From: Oscillospiraceae bacterium
Lineage (GTDB): Bacteria; Bacillota; Clostridia; UMGS1810
Direction: 5' to 3'
Length of the DNA stretch: 19,340 nt
Assembly (NCBI GenBank): GCA_021629085.1
Contig: JAJXRJ010000012.1
Span: 15,023-34,362, forward strand
Positions 1 through 6,918 of this stretch are shown piece after piece (positions within the stretch are counted from its first letter, which is position 1; each line of letters starts with the position of its first letter). The notes under the pieces are model-generated. The model had not been told where the DNA came from. It saw nothing but the letters and a program-made list of their open reading frames with translations, and made no database searches. The position numbers were made by a program, and so were the translations under genes.

Positions 1-51
1 ATTTTAATTATTGTATATATTTTACTATAAAGTCAAAAAATATGCAAGAGT

Positions 52-71
52 AACGTTAAAAAAATAACGTT
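52..71. repeat. Small inverted repeat downstream of the cyclophilin gene
   Basis: Seven-base arms AACGTTA and TAACGTT flank a loop of six A, so TAACGTT is also a direct repeat. It lies about 50 bp beyond the stop of the minus-strand cyclophilin gene. On the minus strand no T-run follows directly, so it is at best a weak terminator. I see no gene in positions 1-122. Confidence 0.35.
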
Positions 72-122
72 TTCATCAAATTATGGCGCAATTCCTCTTC
101 TTTTTTGTGCAGATTTTCTGAT

Positions 123-707
123 TTATTCGGCCGTTTCGTAGGAAATCTTCACATGTTTCATAACAGGGGGATCAAGCGGCGCATCCATGGCGCCGGTTGG
201 AACAGCTGCAATTGCGTCCACCGTGTCCATGCCTTGGGTCACCTCGCCAAACGCGGCATACTGCCCGTCCAAATGCGGCGCGTCCTCCAGCACAATGAAA
301 AACTGGGAAGAAGCGGAGTCATTGTCGCCCGAAAGGCGTGCCATAGATAAAACGCCCCGGGTGTGCTTCAGCGGATTTTCCACACCGTTTGCCAAAAATT
401 CGCCTTTGATGGTATCCGCCTGCTTTGTTTCATTGATGCCGCCCTGAATGACAAACCCCGGCACAATACGGTGAAATTCCGAGCCGTCGTAAAACCCGCT
501 CTCAGCGAGCTTCACAAAGTTTTCCACCGAGATGGGCGCAATTTCCGGATAGAGCGCAATGGTAATGGTTTTTCCGTCCTCCATGGTGATTTCCGCAACC
601 GGCCTTTTATCATTTGCAGAGGGTTCCTCCTTGGCGCCGCAGCCAGCAAGCGCGCCCATGAGCGCAGAAGAACAAACCATCATGGCAAATAGTTTTTTTA
701 GTTTCAT
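123..707 (-). CDS. Lipoprotein peptidyl-prolyl cis-trans isomerase (cyclophilin type)
   Basis: This 194-aa protein is predicted to speed prolyl cis-trans isomerisation of proteins outside the membrane. The N-terminus is a lipoprotein signal peptide: basic MKLKK, a hydrophobic stretch and a lipobox LAGC with Cys23 as the lipidation site. The cyclophilin domain runs from about residue 36 to 190. It shows FHR at 78-80 (Arg80 is the expected catalytic Arg), GFVIQGG at 84-90, and SSQFFI at 133-138 with the expected active-site Gln and Phe. ATG at 707 is chosen because GAGG sits 7 nt upstream; the in-frame TTG three bases earlier is too close to it. It is monocistronic, with its own sigma-A-like promoter at 784-812, and divergent from the XRE gene. 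The length is normal for bacterial secreted cyclophilins. Family assignment is firm; the client proteins are unknown. Confidence 0.93.
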   Translation of the reverse strand: MKLKKLFAMMVCSSALMGALAGCGAKEEPSANDKRPVAEITMEDGKTITIALYPEIAPISVENFVKLAESGFYDGSEFHRIVPGFVIQGGINETKQADTIKGEFLANGVENPLKHTRGVLSMARLSGDNDSASSQFFIVLEDAPHLDGQYAAFGEVTQGMDTVDAIAAVPTGAMDAPLDPPVMKHVKISYETAE

Positions 708-783
708 CAAAGCACCTCATTTTTATAATTTTGTCATCTGCTGCCGCCGCGCCCAAATCATAGACGCGCTGTCAGATAGTTTT

Positions 784-812
784 ATTATACGGACTTCTTG
801 TTTGGATTGCAA
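784..812 (-). promoter_or_regulatory. Sigma-A-like promoter of the cyclophilin gene, with internal dyad
   Basis: On the minus strand, TTGCAA (812-807), a 17-bp spacer and a perfect TATAAT (789-784). Transcription would start near 777, giving a leader of about 70 nt. A perfect inverted repeat TTCTTG-N9-CAAGAA (795-815) spans the spacer and the -35 box, so it could be an operator. Confidence 0.65.
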
Positions 813-952
813 GAATTTTTTCCCATAAAACAAAATTTGTTTTTGAATGTGTTTTTTGACTGCATATTCGAAGATTGGATTATAATTAAAAGTATCATTT
901 AAATAGAGCAAATTTATAAAAAAATTGCAAAAATTTACAGAAATTTCATAAA

Positions 953-985
953 AATTGTCGCATATCAAATTGACAATTACGTCAA
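953..985. promoter_or_regulatory. Nested inverted repeats at the XRE promoter (candidate operator)
   Basis: Two dyads share the -35 region of the XRE gene. One has perfect 7-bp arms, AATTGTC (953-959) and GACAATT (972-978), with a 12-bp spacer. The other is TTGAC (970-974) and GTCAA (981-985) with a 6-bp spacer. Both include bases of the TTGACA -35 box. By analogy with XRE repressors this could be an autoregulatory site; that is inference. Confidence 0.45.
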
Positions 986-998
986 AATATGATAAATT
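970..998 (+). promoter_or_regulatory. Sigma-A-like promoter of the XRE-protease cassette
   Basis: A perfect TTGACA at 970-975, then 17 bp, then TAAATT at 993-998 (4 of 6 matches to the -10 consensus). The start of transcription would be near 1005, leaving a very short leader before the ATG at 1023. Confidence 0.55.
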
Positions 999-1022
999 TC
1001 TAACATAAGGGAGTGTTTGTAT

Positions 1023-1454
1023 ATGGATAACTTAACCGAACTCATCATTTCAGAAATCAAAAAGCAATACAAAAGTGTGAGACAATTTTCGATCCGGATT
1101 GGTGTTCCGCAGACAACGGTGGTCAGTGCACTGAAAAAAGGCGTAAACGGCACCGCTTATGAAACCGTATTGAAAATGTGTCAGGCACTCGACATCAAAG
1201 CCGTCAATTACGATTCGCATATTCTTATCAACCAGGATGTGGAACAGCTCATCCGAAAGTTTAACATGCTGGACGAAAAAGGCGCACACACAGTTTTAAC
1301 CGTTTTGCAGATGGAATGTGACCGCTGCCAGTCGGAACGAAACAGCGTTTCCGGTGCCGCAGCAGCATTTGGAGGCCAAACGGTCCATAACGGCGGGCAG
1401 GATGCACAAAAAAATATTCATCATATCCTTCGCAATTTCAGAAATAAAAATTAA
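1023..1454 (+). CDS. XRE-family helix-turn-helix transcriptional regulator
   Basis: A 143-aa protein with an N-terminal XRE/Cro-type DNA-binding domain (about residues 3-66). The HTH is visible as VRQFSIRIGVPQTTVVSALKKG, followed by the usual ETVLKMCQALDI helix. The C-terminal part contains LDEKGAHTVLTVLQMECDRC, a type of segment I associate with clostridial XRE regulators next to ImmA-like proteases, and then a Gly/Ala/Gln-rich tail. ATG at 1023 is preferred over an in-frame TTG at 1017 because AAGGGAG (1007-1013) sits 9 nt before it. It is the first gene of a two-gene unit; the protease gene begins 17 nt after its stop. Dyads in the promoter suggest autoregulation. Family assignment is firm; the target genes and signal are unknown. 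Confidence 0.88.
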   Translation: MDNLTELIISEIKKQYKSVRQFSIRIGVPQTTVVSALKKGVNGTAYETVLKMCQALDIKAVNYDSHILINQDVEQLIRKFNMLDEKGAHTVLTVLQMECDRCQSERNSVSGAAAAFGGQTVHNGGQDAQKNIHHILRNFRNKN

Positions 1455-1471
1455 TGGATAGGTGAGCCGAT

Positions 1472-2296
1472 TTGAACAGGATAAAGCAAGCGGCAAAATC
1501 GTTTATAAAACTGTTTGAAGGCACGAAGATAACAGCGGATGCAATCAAGGGAATGCTTGTCCAGCAAGGCTATCTTCTGGTTGAATACAGTCAATTTTCC
1601 AACTCGGATGATGTTGAGAAAATTTTGCTGGATCTTGGGCTAAAAGAACTGTCGCTTACCACGAAGGCCTTCACATATGTGGATAATTCCTGCAGGATTG
1701 TATTCATTTTAGAAGGGCTCTCTGATTTTGAAGCCCTTGTTTTGCTTGCACATGAAGAAGGCCACATTATGTTGGAGCACGCAACGTCAGACCATTTGTT
1801 TGGAAAAGACATTGTCAACGAATACGAAGCAAATGAGTTTTCGCATTATGTACTGCATTGCTCTGGCTCAGTTTCCGTGCGTCATTTTATCCATAAGCAC
1901 CGCGCCAAGCTTATCTTTCTGGGAATCATTTTCCTGACGGTCATTTGCGCAGCGATCATGCCAAACGGCTTGTCAGTAGAGCGGGTTCCTGCCTCTGCGC
2001 CAAACAGCAACACACCTCCAGAAACATATCCAATCTCCACACCGGCAGATAACACAACAAACGATACCAGTCAAATGGACAATGCCATTCCGAATGATCC
2101 GTCTTTGGAACAGCAAGGCCTGCAGGAAGGCGTGCCGGTTGAAGAGGGCTATTATGTCACTCCAACTGGGGAAAAATATCATCTTGCAACCTGCCCGCAC
2201 GTCAAGTACAAGGACAACATCCAGTTTCTTACCATGACGGAATTGGAAGAACAAGGTTATAGCCCATGTAATGTGTGCAAACCGGATGGATTTTAA
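1472..2296 (+). CDS. Membrane-anchored ImmA/IrrE-type (M78) metalloprotease with C-terminal Cys/His Zn-binding domain
   Basis: A 274-aa protein with three parts. Residues 1-135 look like an ImmA/IrrE (peptidase M78) domain: HEEGH at 94-98 gives the HExxH zinc site, and EYEANEF at 117-123 supplies the family's downstream Glu and Asn motif. Residues 146-163 form one membrane segment after basic HKHRAK, which predicts the protease in the cytoplasm. A Pro/Thr/Asn-rich linker (172-225) follows. The C-terminal domain (228-271) has YHLATCPH and CNVC, so Cys241, Cys266 and Cys269 plus His237 or His243 could bind zinc, as in Ada-like/ribbon domains often found at exported protein ends. TTG at 1472 is the start: AGGTGA (1460-1465) lies 6 nt upstream and no better ATG exists. 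The paired XRE gene is the probable substrate or partner, by analogy with ImmR-ImmA. A strong terminator follows. Confidence 0.8.
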   Translation: MNRIKQAAKSFIKLFEGTKITADAIKGMLVQQGYLLVEYSQFSNSDDVEKILLDLGLKELSLTTKAFTYVDNSCRIVFILEGLSDFEALVLLAHEEGHIMLEHATSDHLFGKDIVNEYEANEFSHYVLHCSGSVSVRHFIHKHRAKLIFLGIIFLTVICAAIMPNGLSVERVPASAPNSNTPPETYPISTPADNTTNDTSQMDNAIPNDPSLEQQGLQEGVPVEEGYYVTPTGEKYHLATCPHVKYKDNIQFLTMTELEEQGYSPCNVCKPDGF

Positions 2297-2321
2297 ACGC
2301 ATGCAATAAATAAAAATTTGG

Positions 2322-2369
2322 AAAATTCAATCCAGCATCAATGTGCGCTGGATTGAATTTTTCTTTTTA
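2322..2369 (+). terminator. Rho-independent terminator of the XRE-protease cassette
   Basis: A perfect 15-bp stem (2322-2336 with 2347-2361) and a 10-nt loop, followed by a T-rich tail to 2368. It starts 26 bp after the protease stop codon and makes the two genes a closed transcription unit. Confidence 0.9.
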
Positions 2370-2438
2370 AAAGAGGAATCTCCCGAGGGATTCGGCTATA
2401 AGCGCTAAATGTAAAACCAAATTTAAGGAGTGTTTTCT

Positions 2439-3107
2439 ATGACAGGTATACTGCTCATTCACGGGTTTGCAGGGCCTCTTTCCGACATTTCGCCGCTCTA
2501 TCGCGCACTTTGCCAGGCAGGATACAAGGTGGAAATGCCCGTGCTGCCCGGACATGATGCACTTCCAAAAAGCTTGCGCACTACAAATTATTCTGACTGG
2601 CTTTGCTGTGCCAAAAATGCCGCAAACAAGCTCTTAAAGCATTGTGATACCGTCACTGCCATTGGATTTTCCATGGGCGGGCTAATTGCCATGCACATTT
2701 ATCCTGAAGTATTATTTCACTCTCTTGTTACGATTAACACGCCGTATTACTTTTGGAATGGCAAAATGATTTTAAAAAACCTCTTTACCAATTTTGGCCC
2801 CAGCGTGTCTAAATATTTTGGCTCGCACATTCCCGTTCACGCACTGTTGCAGTTTTGCACCCTTTTAAGCCGCACCAGACCGCTTTTGCCCAAGGTCGCC
2901 TGCCCCACGCTCTTGGTGCAAACGCAAGATGATGACACTGCCTGGCCATCCAGTGCCGTACGCTTTGCGAAGCGATTGAGCGGGCCCTGTAAAATTGTGA
3001 CGCCAAAGGCAGGTGGCCACATGGTGCTCACCGGGCCAAGTCAGGGAGAAGTACTGTCTTGCGTGTTGGAGTTTCTTAATCCATCAAGCAATAAACGTAT
3101 ATGCTAA
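2439..3107 (+). CDS. Alpha/beta hydrolase, carboxylesterase/monoacylglycerol-lipase-like
   Basis: A 222-aa serine hydrolase resembling the Est30-type carboxylesterases of Firmicutes, which cleave short to medium acyl esters. Visible elements are the oxyanion-hole motif LLIHGF (5-10), the nucleophile elbow GFSMGG (76-81, Ser78), an acid loop QTQDDDT (161-167, Asp165 the likely acid) after strand PTLLVQ, and AGGHMV with catalytic His194. The triad is complete. It is slightly shorter than Est30 (about 247 aa), so the cap is probably small. There is no signal peptide, so it should be cytoplasmic. ATG 2439 has AAGGAG 8 nt upstream; an in-frame GTG at 2430 overlaps that site and is rejected. It follows the 2322-2369 terminator and overlaps convergently with the exchanger gene by 24 bp. 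The natural substrate cannot be told from sequence. Confidence 0.88.
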   Translation: MTGILLIHGFAGPLSDISPLYRALCQAGYKVEMPVLPGHDALPKSLRTTNYSDWLCCAKNAANKLLKHCDTVTAIGFSMGGLIAMHIYPEVLFHSLVTINTPYYFWNGKMILKNLFTNFGPSVSKYFGSHIPVHALLQFCTLLSRTRPLLPKVACPTLLVQTQDDDTAWPSSAVRFAKRLSGPCKIVTPKAGGHMVLTGPSQGEVLSCVLEFLNPSSNKRIC

Positions 3108-4025
3108 ATAAGAAAGATACACCAAAAGGGATGTAATGCCCTGCCAGCGCGAAAATTTCTTTTGAATGAGCGCCGGCACCAGCATGATTATAATGACCAG
3201 TAGGCAAATGGGAAGGTCAACATAAAATGTCTGGGCTGACATGGGCAGCGTTTGCCCGGAAATGACAGCGCAAACCGGCAAAATGAGCGTGGTATCAATA
3301 ATATTTGCACCAATGATATTGCCCACTGAGAGTGCAGATTGCTTTTTCACAATGGCAGTGATGGTGGTGACAAGCTCAGGCAGCGAGGTGCCGATGGCAA
3401 TCATGGTAACGGCGATGACGCTCTCCGGGATACCAATCATCGCGGCGATGGTGCTTCCGTTGTCCACCAAAAGATTTGCGCCAATGACAATGCCGGCACA
3501 GCCCCCGATAAATTTAATAAGATTGATCCAAACTTCCCGCTTCCCCTGCACTTTTGTCCGTTCAGAAGAAGCCCCTTTTTTTGCAGATTGGATGTTTTCA
3601 TAGATAAACACCGCAAAAATAATAATCAGTGCCACACAGCCGATGGGAGAAAGCTGACCGCTTAAAGAGAAAATCCACATGCCCGCAACCGCAAGAATGA
3701 GCAGCAGGCTTTTTACCAGATAGGCGCTGCGACGAATGGCTGCAGGAATACACACAATGGAAATGGCCATGATAAGCCCTGTGTTGGCTGTCACCGAACC
3801 AATGGCATTGCCAATTGCCATATCGGGTTTGCCTTCAAACGCAGCAATGGCAGAGACAATGAGCTCCGGCAGCGTGGTGGCAATGCTGACTACCGTTGCG
3901 CCAATGATAAACTTCGGGATTCCCGACACCTCGGCAATCCAGCTTGCCGCGTCCACAAAGTAATCGCCGCCTTTGATAATGAGTAACAGCCCTATCGCAA
4001 ATAAAACAAAAACAAGTATGTCCAT
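3084..4025 (-). CDS. Calcium/sodium antiporter, CaCA family (YrbG-like)
   Basis: A 313-aa integral membrane protein with about ten hydrophobic segments, predicted to exchange Ca2+ for Na+ (or H+) across the cytoplasmic membrane. The family's two inverted alpha-repeats are clear. The first has ATTLPEL (49-55, Glu54) and GNAIGS (72-77, Asn73). The second has GTSLPEL (212-218, Glu217) and GNIIGAN (235-241, Asn236). These Glu and Asn residues are the ion ligands in the family. A charged loop (about 146-167) separates the halves, as in YrbG and the archaeal NCX. ATG 4025 has AGGGGA upstream; a frame extension to 4091 lacks a ribosome site and adds non-hydrophobic sequence. It appears monocistronic, with a weak promoter candidate at 4081-4109. 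Ion specificity is inferred from the family. Confidence 0.93.
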   Translation of the reverse strand: MDILVFVLFAIGLLLIIKGGDYFVDAASWIAEVSGIPKFIIGATVVSIATTLPELIVSAIAAFEGKPDMAIGNAIGSVTANTGLIMAISIVCIPAAIRRSAYLVKSLLLILAVAGMWIFSLSGQLSPIGCVALIIIFAVFIYENIQSAKKGASSERTKVQGKREVWINLIKFIGGCAGIVIGANLLVDNGSTIAAMIGIPESVIAVTMIAIGTSLPELVTTITAIVKKQSALSVGNIIGANIIDTTLILPVCAVISGQTLPMSAQTFYVDLPICLLVIIIMLVPALIQKKFSRWQGITSLLVYLSYLAYTFIA

Positions 4026-4080
4026 GTACGGATCCCCTTTTTCATATGCTTGTCTGTAATATATATTCCGATATGCAGCT

Positions 4081-4109
4081 AAAATATGCACAAATTTAAA
4101 AATTGTCTA
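4081..4109 (-). promoter_or_regulatory. Possible sigma-A promoter of the antiporter gene
   Basis: On the minus strand, TAGACA (4109-4104), 17 bp, and TATTTT (4086-4081). The match is 5 of 6 and 4 of 6. It lies between the upstream terminator and the antiporter start, where a promoter is needed. Confidence 0.4.
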
Positions 4110-4143
4110 AATTGATAAACGACACATTTCGCATTTTGCTATA

Positions 4144-4190
4144 ACACAAACAAAGCCTCCCGCAGCAACGCCGCAGGAGGTTTTGTGTAA
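4144..4190 (-). terminator. Terminator of the hutP-cmk-plsC-ispH operon
   Basis: On the minus strand an 11-bp GC-rich stem (4180-4170 with 4166-4156, two G-U pairs) with a GTT loop, extended outward by A-T pairs to 4186 and 4150, then a T-rich tail. It begins about 16 bp after the ispH stop. Confidence 0.85.
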
Positions 4191-4201
4191 AACCATCGGG
4201 A

Positions 4202-6328
4202 TTATTCTTCTGTTTGTTCTGCAGCTTCTGCAGTTTCCGTTTCCTCTGCAGCTTCTACAGCTTCCGCTATAGGCTCGTCCGCCTGTGCCTCTGCTTCTTG
4301 TACAGCGGTTTCTTCTACAGCCGTTTCTTGCGCAGCTACTTCTTGTGCAGCTACTTCTTGTGCAGCCGCATCTTCTGCCAAAATTTCTGCCTCTTCCTTC
4401 GCCTTTTTCTCTTCTAAAATTGCCCGGATGCTCAGGCCAATTTTCTGATTGTCCAAATCAAGGTCTACCACGCGTGCAGTCACATGCTGTCCCACCGTAA
4501 GTTCGTCTTCCACTTTTCCAATCCGGCGGTCTGCCACCTGGGAAATGTGAATGAGCCCGTCAACGCCGGGGAAAATTTCTGCAAATGCGCCAAACGGGAC
4601 AATGCGGACAATTTTACACGGAATGTCTTTGCCAACGGCAAGCTCAGCTTTTGCCTTCTCCCAGGGGTTGTCCTCCTGCTTTTTGTAGCCCAGCGACACT
4701 TTGCCTTTTTCCTTGTCAACGTCTAATACATATACTTCCACGCAGTCGCCTTCAGAAACCACTTCGGACGGATGTTTGATTTTTGCCCAGGACAGCTCGG
4801 AAATATGTACCAAGCCATCTACACCACCCACATCTACAAATGCGCCGAATTTTGTGAGGGATTTGACAATGCCCTTGTAGGATTTGCCCACTTCCACATT
4901 GGCCCAAAATTCTTCCGCAAGCTTCTGTTTCTGCTCTTTGAGCACCGCTTTAATGGAGCCGACCACCTTATTGCGGCCACGTTTTTTGGTGATTTCAATA
5001 ATGCGGAACTGCACCTCTTTATTTGCAAGCACGCTCAAATCGGACAGATACCGGTCGCTGGCAAGCGATGCGGGAATAAACACCCGGCCGCCTTTGCAGG
5101 CCACCAAAACGCCGCCGTTTACCACGTCCACTACCTTGCCGGTAAGCGTCTCGTTGTTTTCCATTGCCTCTTCTAAGTGCTTTTCACTCTGAATGGCGTC
5201 AATTTTCCGTTTGGAAAGTGTCACTTCGCCCTCCACGTCGTTGACACGGACGACAAATACGTCGATTACATCTCCCACATGTATGATATCAGCGATGTTC
5301 GCTTCCGGTTCGTCAATCACTTCGGATGCCGGAATAAATCCATCGGACTTATACCCCAGATTTACGCTCACACCGTTTTGTTCCACACGCATTACAGTGC
5401 CTTTTACAATGTCACCCGATTTTAACGTGACCAAGGCCTGCTCCTTTTCATGCGCTTCCAGCGCCTCGGCAAAGCTCACTTCATTGCCGTCTCTTAAGAT
5501 TTCTTCCATCTCACCAATTACCTCCTTAATAATCCACGGCGGCGTAGATGCGCCAGCCGTAATGCCAATATTTATTTTTGGCATGTATAAAGAATGAGGG
5601 ATCTCCTCATAGCTTTCAATTTGAAAGGTTTGTCCACAACAAGATTTGCACAAGTCGTAAAGCCGTTTGGTGTTGGCGCTAAGCCGCCCACCCACCACCA
5701 GCATAGCGTCTGATTGCTTTGCAATCTCCATCGACTCTTCCTGGCGCGTTTTTGTCGCTTTACATATTGTATCAAAAATGAGTAGGTTTTGGCAATAACT
5801 TTTTAAAAATTTTTTTATTTTTTCAAAACTTTCCCGGTCCATAGTGGTCTGTGAAACCAGGCACACCTTGTCGTCCGGGTGCAGTTTCCCCTCTAAGTCG
5901 GCGGGGTCTGCCGCAATGACTGCCGAATTTTCACACCAGCCGTCAATGCCGTCCACCTCTGGGTGATGCTGGTCGCCGGCAATCACAATTTGATAACCTG
6001 CTTTGTAATGCCTGTCCACAATGTCATGAATTTTTTTGACATATGGGCAGGTGAGATCCACATAGGGAATGTTGTTTTTTTCCAGTTCCATCAGCACGGC
6101 TTTTGGCACGCCATGCGTCCGAATGGCAATGGCCGCCCCCTTGGGCGCGTCAGAAATGTGATCCACCATCCGTATGCCAAGCGATTCTAACCGGCGGATG
6201 ACTGCATCGTTGTGGATAATGGGACCCAGCGTGACCAGGGATTGGCTTTCCGCCTGCTTAAGCAGCGTATCCACAGCCCGCTTGACGCCAAAGCAAAATC
6301 CGGCATTTTTGGCAACCTTTATTTGCAT
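4202..6328 (-). CDS. ispH: Bifunctional IspH (HMBPP reductase) / ribosomal protein S1-like fusion
   Basis: A 708-aa fusion. Residues 1-285 are 4-hydroxy-3-methylbut-2-enyl diphosphate reductase, the last step of the MEP isoprenoid pathway, making IPP and DMAPP with a 4Fe-4S cluster. The cluster cysteines are Cys12 (GFCFGV), Cys94 (LTCPYV) and Cys189 (TICKAT). His39, His122 and the SANT motif (217-220) fit the substrate site. Four S1 RNA-binding domains follow at about 302-373, 391-457, 478-547 and 563-634; the last two carry the classic FGAF and VDGL(V/I)HIS pattern. An acidic Ala/Glu tail (about 648-708) ends the protein. This fusion is known in many Clostridia. ATG 6328 overlaps the plsC end by 10 nt, implying translational coupling. 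Whether the S1 half acts on ribosomes or mRNA is not shown by the sequence. Confidence 0.95.
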   Translation of the reverse strand: MQIKVAKNAGFCFGVKRAVDTLLKQAESQSLVTLGPIIHNDAVIRRLESLGIRMVDHISDAPKGAAIAIRTHGVPKAVLMELEKNNIPYVDLTCPYVKKIHDIVDRHYKAGYQIVIAGDQHHPEVDGIDGWCENSAVIAADPADLEGKLHPDDKVCLVSQTTMDRESFEKIKKFLKSYCQNLLIFDTICKATKTRQEESMEIAKQSDAMLVVGGRLSANTKRLYDLCKSCCGQTFQIESYEEIPHSLYMPKINIGITAGASTPPWIIKEVIGEMEEILRDGNEVSFAEALEAHEKEQALVTLKSGDIVKGTVMRVEQNGVSVNLGYKSDGFIPASEVIDEPEANIADIIHVGDVIDVFVVRVNDVEGEVTLSKRKIDAIQSEKHLEEAMENNETLTGKVVDVVNGGVLVACKGGRVFIPASLASDRYLSDLSVLANKEVQFRIIEITKKRGRNKVVGSIKAVLKEQKQKLAEEFWANVEVGKSYKGIVKSLTKFGAFVDVGGVDGLVHISELSWAKIKHPSEVVSEGDCVEVYVLDVDKEKGKVSLGYKKQEDNPWEKAKAELAVGKDIPCKIVRIVPFGAFAEIFPGVDGLIHISQVADRRIGKVEDELTVGQHVTARVVDLDLDNQKIGLSIRAILEEKKAKEEAEILAEDAAAQEVAAQEVAAQETAVEETAVQEAEAQADEPIAEAVEAAEETETAEAAEQTEE
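4292..4366 (-). repeat. Five 15-bp in-frame tandem repeats in the ispH/S1 C-terminal tail
   Basis: Read on the minus strand, five units related to GCTGCACAAGAAGTA lie end to end. The first two are identical and the rest diverge. They encode AAQEV-like pentapeptides in the acidic tail. Length differences between strains would stay in frame. Confidence 0.85.
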
Positions 6329-6918
6329 GGTGCATTCCCCCGCTCCGCAAGCGTCATAATCTGTTCATAGATGGAGTCACTCAACATTTCCAATGTTTTG
6401 CCGTCTGTTTTCTGACCCTTGTATTTGGAAAAATCCATGGGCGCGCCAATGTTGATGACAATTTTAGAAAACAGGCGGTATGTAGTGTGAATGCCCACCG
6501 GGACTACCATTGTTCCCGTACGCGCGGCAATGAGTGCCGCACCCGCCTTGGCATCGGACAAATCCATCTCTTTGGTACGGGTTCCTGCGGGAAACATGCC
6601 CAGCACGTCACCTCGTTTAAGCACTTCCATCGCCTTTTTCATGGCAGCCAAGTCGGCCTTTCCGCGGTGCAGCGGTATCACGCCTGCAAGATTTAAAATG
6701 TTTCGCAAAACCGGGAACCGGAACAGCTCGCTCTTGGCCATAAAGTGCACCTTACGCCGGTTTGTGACAATCAAAATGACCGGATCCCAATAGCTTTTGT
6801 GGTTGGCACACAAAAAGCACGGGCCGTTATTGGGAATGTTTTCTTCCCCCACAATCTGAATGCGGAAAATGATATGGCAAAAGCCTTTTACCAACGCTTT
6901 TAAGAATCGATATAGCAT
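6319..6918 (-). CDS. plsC: 1-acyl-sn-glycerol-3-phosphate acyltransferase (PlsC-like)
   Basis: A 199-aa membrane-associated acyltransferase, predicted to add the second acyl chain to lysophosphatidic acid in phospholipid synthesis. Motif I, NHxxxxD, is intact (Asn39-His40 to Asp45). The substrate region shows MAKSELF and IPLHRGK. Motif III reads FPAGTR at 109-114, where the family normally has FPEGTR: the Glu is replaced by Ala111 (codon GCA). The VPVGI motif IV is recognisable at about 136-140. A hydrophobic N-terminus can insert in the membrane. Its start lies 19 nt inside the 3' end of cmk and its stop overlaps ispH, so it sits in a tightly coupled cmk-plsC-ispH run. Family is firm; the motif III change may affect glycerol-phosphate binding or signal another acceptor. 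Confidence 0.92.
   Translation of the reverse strand: MLYRFLKALVKGFCHIIFRIQIVGEENIPNNGPCFLCANHKSYWDPVILIVTNRRKVHFMAKSELFRFPVLRNILNLAGVIPLHRGKADLAAMKKAMEVLKRGDVLGMFPAGTRTKEMDLSDAKAGAALIAARTGTMVVPVGIHTTYRLFSKIVINIGAPMDFSKYKGQKTDGKTLEMLSDSIYEQIMTLAERGNAPCK

Larger units (their letters stand above)
708..1022. other. AT-rich divergent intergenic region, 315 bp, no gene
   Basis: This region separates the minus-strand cyclophilin gene from the plus-strand XRE gene. Positions 820-1000 are extremely AT-rich, with many AAATTT-type runs. A minus-strand open frame at 723-968 looks spurious: it is rich in Asn, Phe, Ile and Lys and has no ribosome binding site. The region holds the cyclophilin promoter (784-812), a possible upstream plus-strand promoter with TTGACT (856-861) and TATAAT (881-886) at a long 19-bp spacing, and the XRE promoter with overlapping inverted repeats (953-998). 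Confidence 0.7.

Noticed and set aside
52..71. AACGTTA inverted repeat considered as the cyclophilin terminator
   Set aside because: The stem is short and AT-rich, and no T-run directly follows on the minus strand; listed only as a repeat.
723..968. Minus-strand open frame of 81 codons in the AT-rich intergenic region
   Set aside because: It has no ribosome binding site, its composition follows the AT-rich DNA, and it contains the cyclophilin promoter.
1023..2296. XRE-protease pair considered as a prophage or ICE remnant
   Set aside because: No integrase, excisionase, structural gene or att repeat is visible, so mobile origin is not supported, though ancestry from such a module remains possible.
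4292..4366. Tandem repeats considered as a CRISPR array
   Set aside because: The 15-bp units have no spacers, stay in frame and lie inside the ispH/S1 gene.
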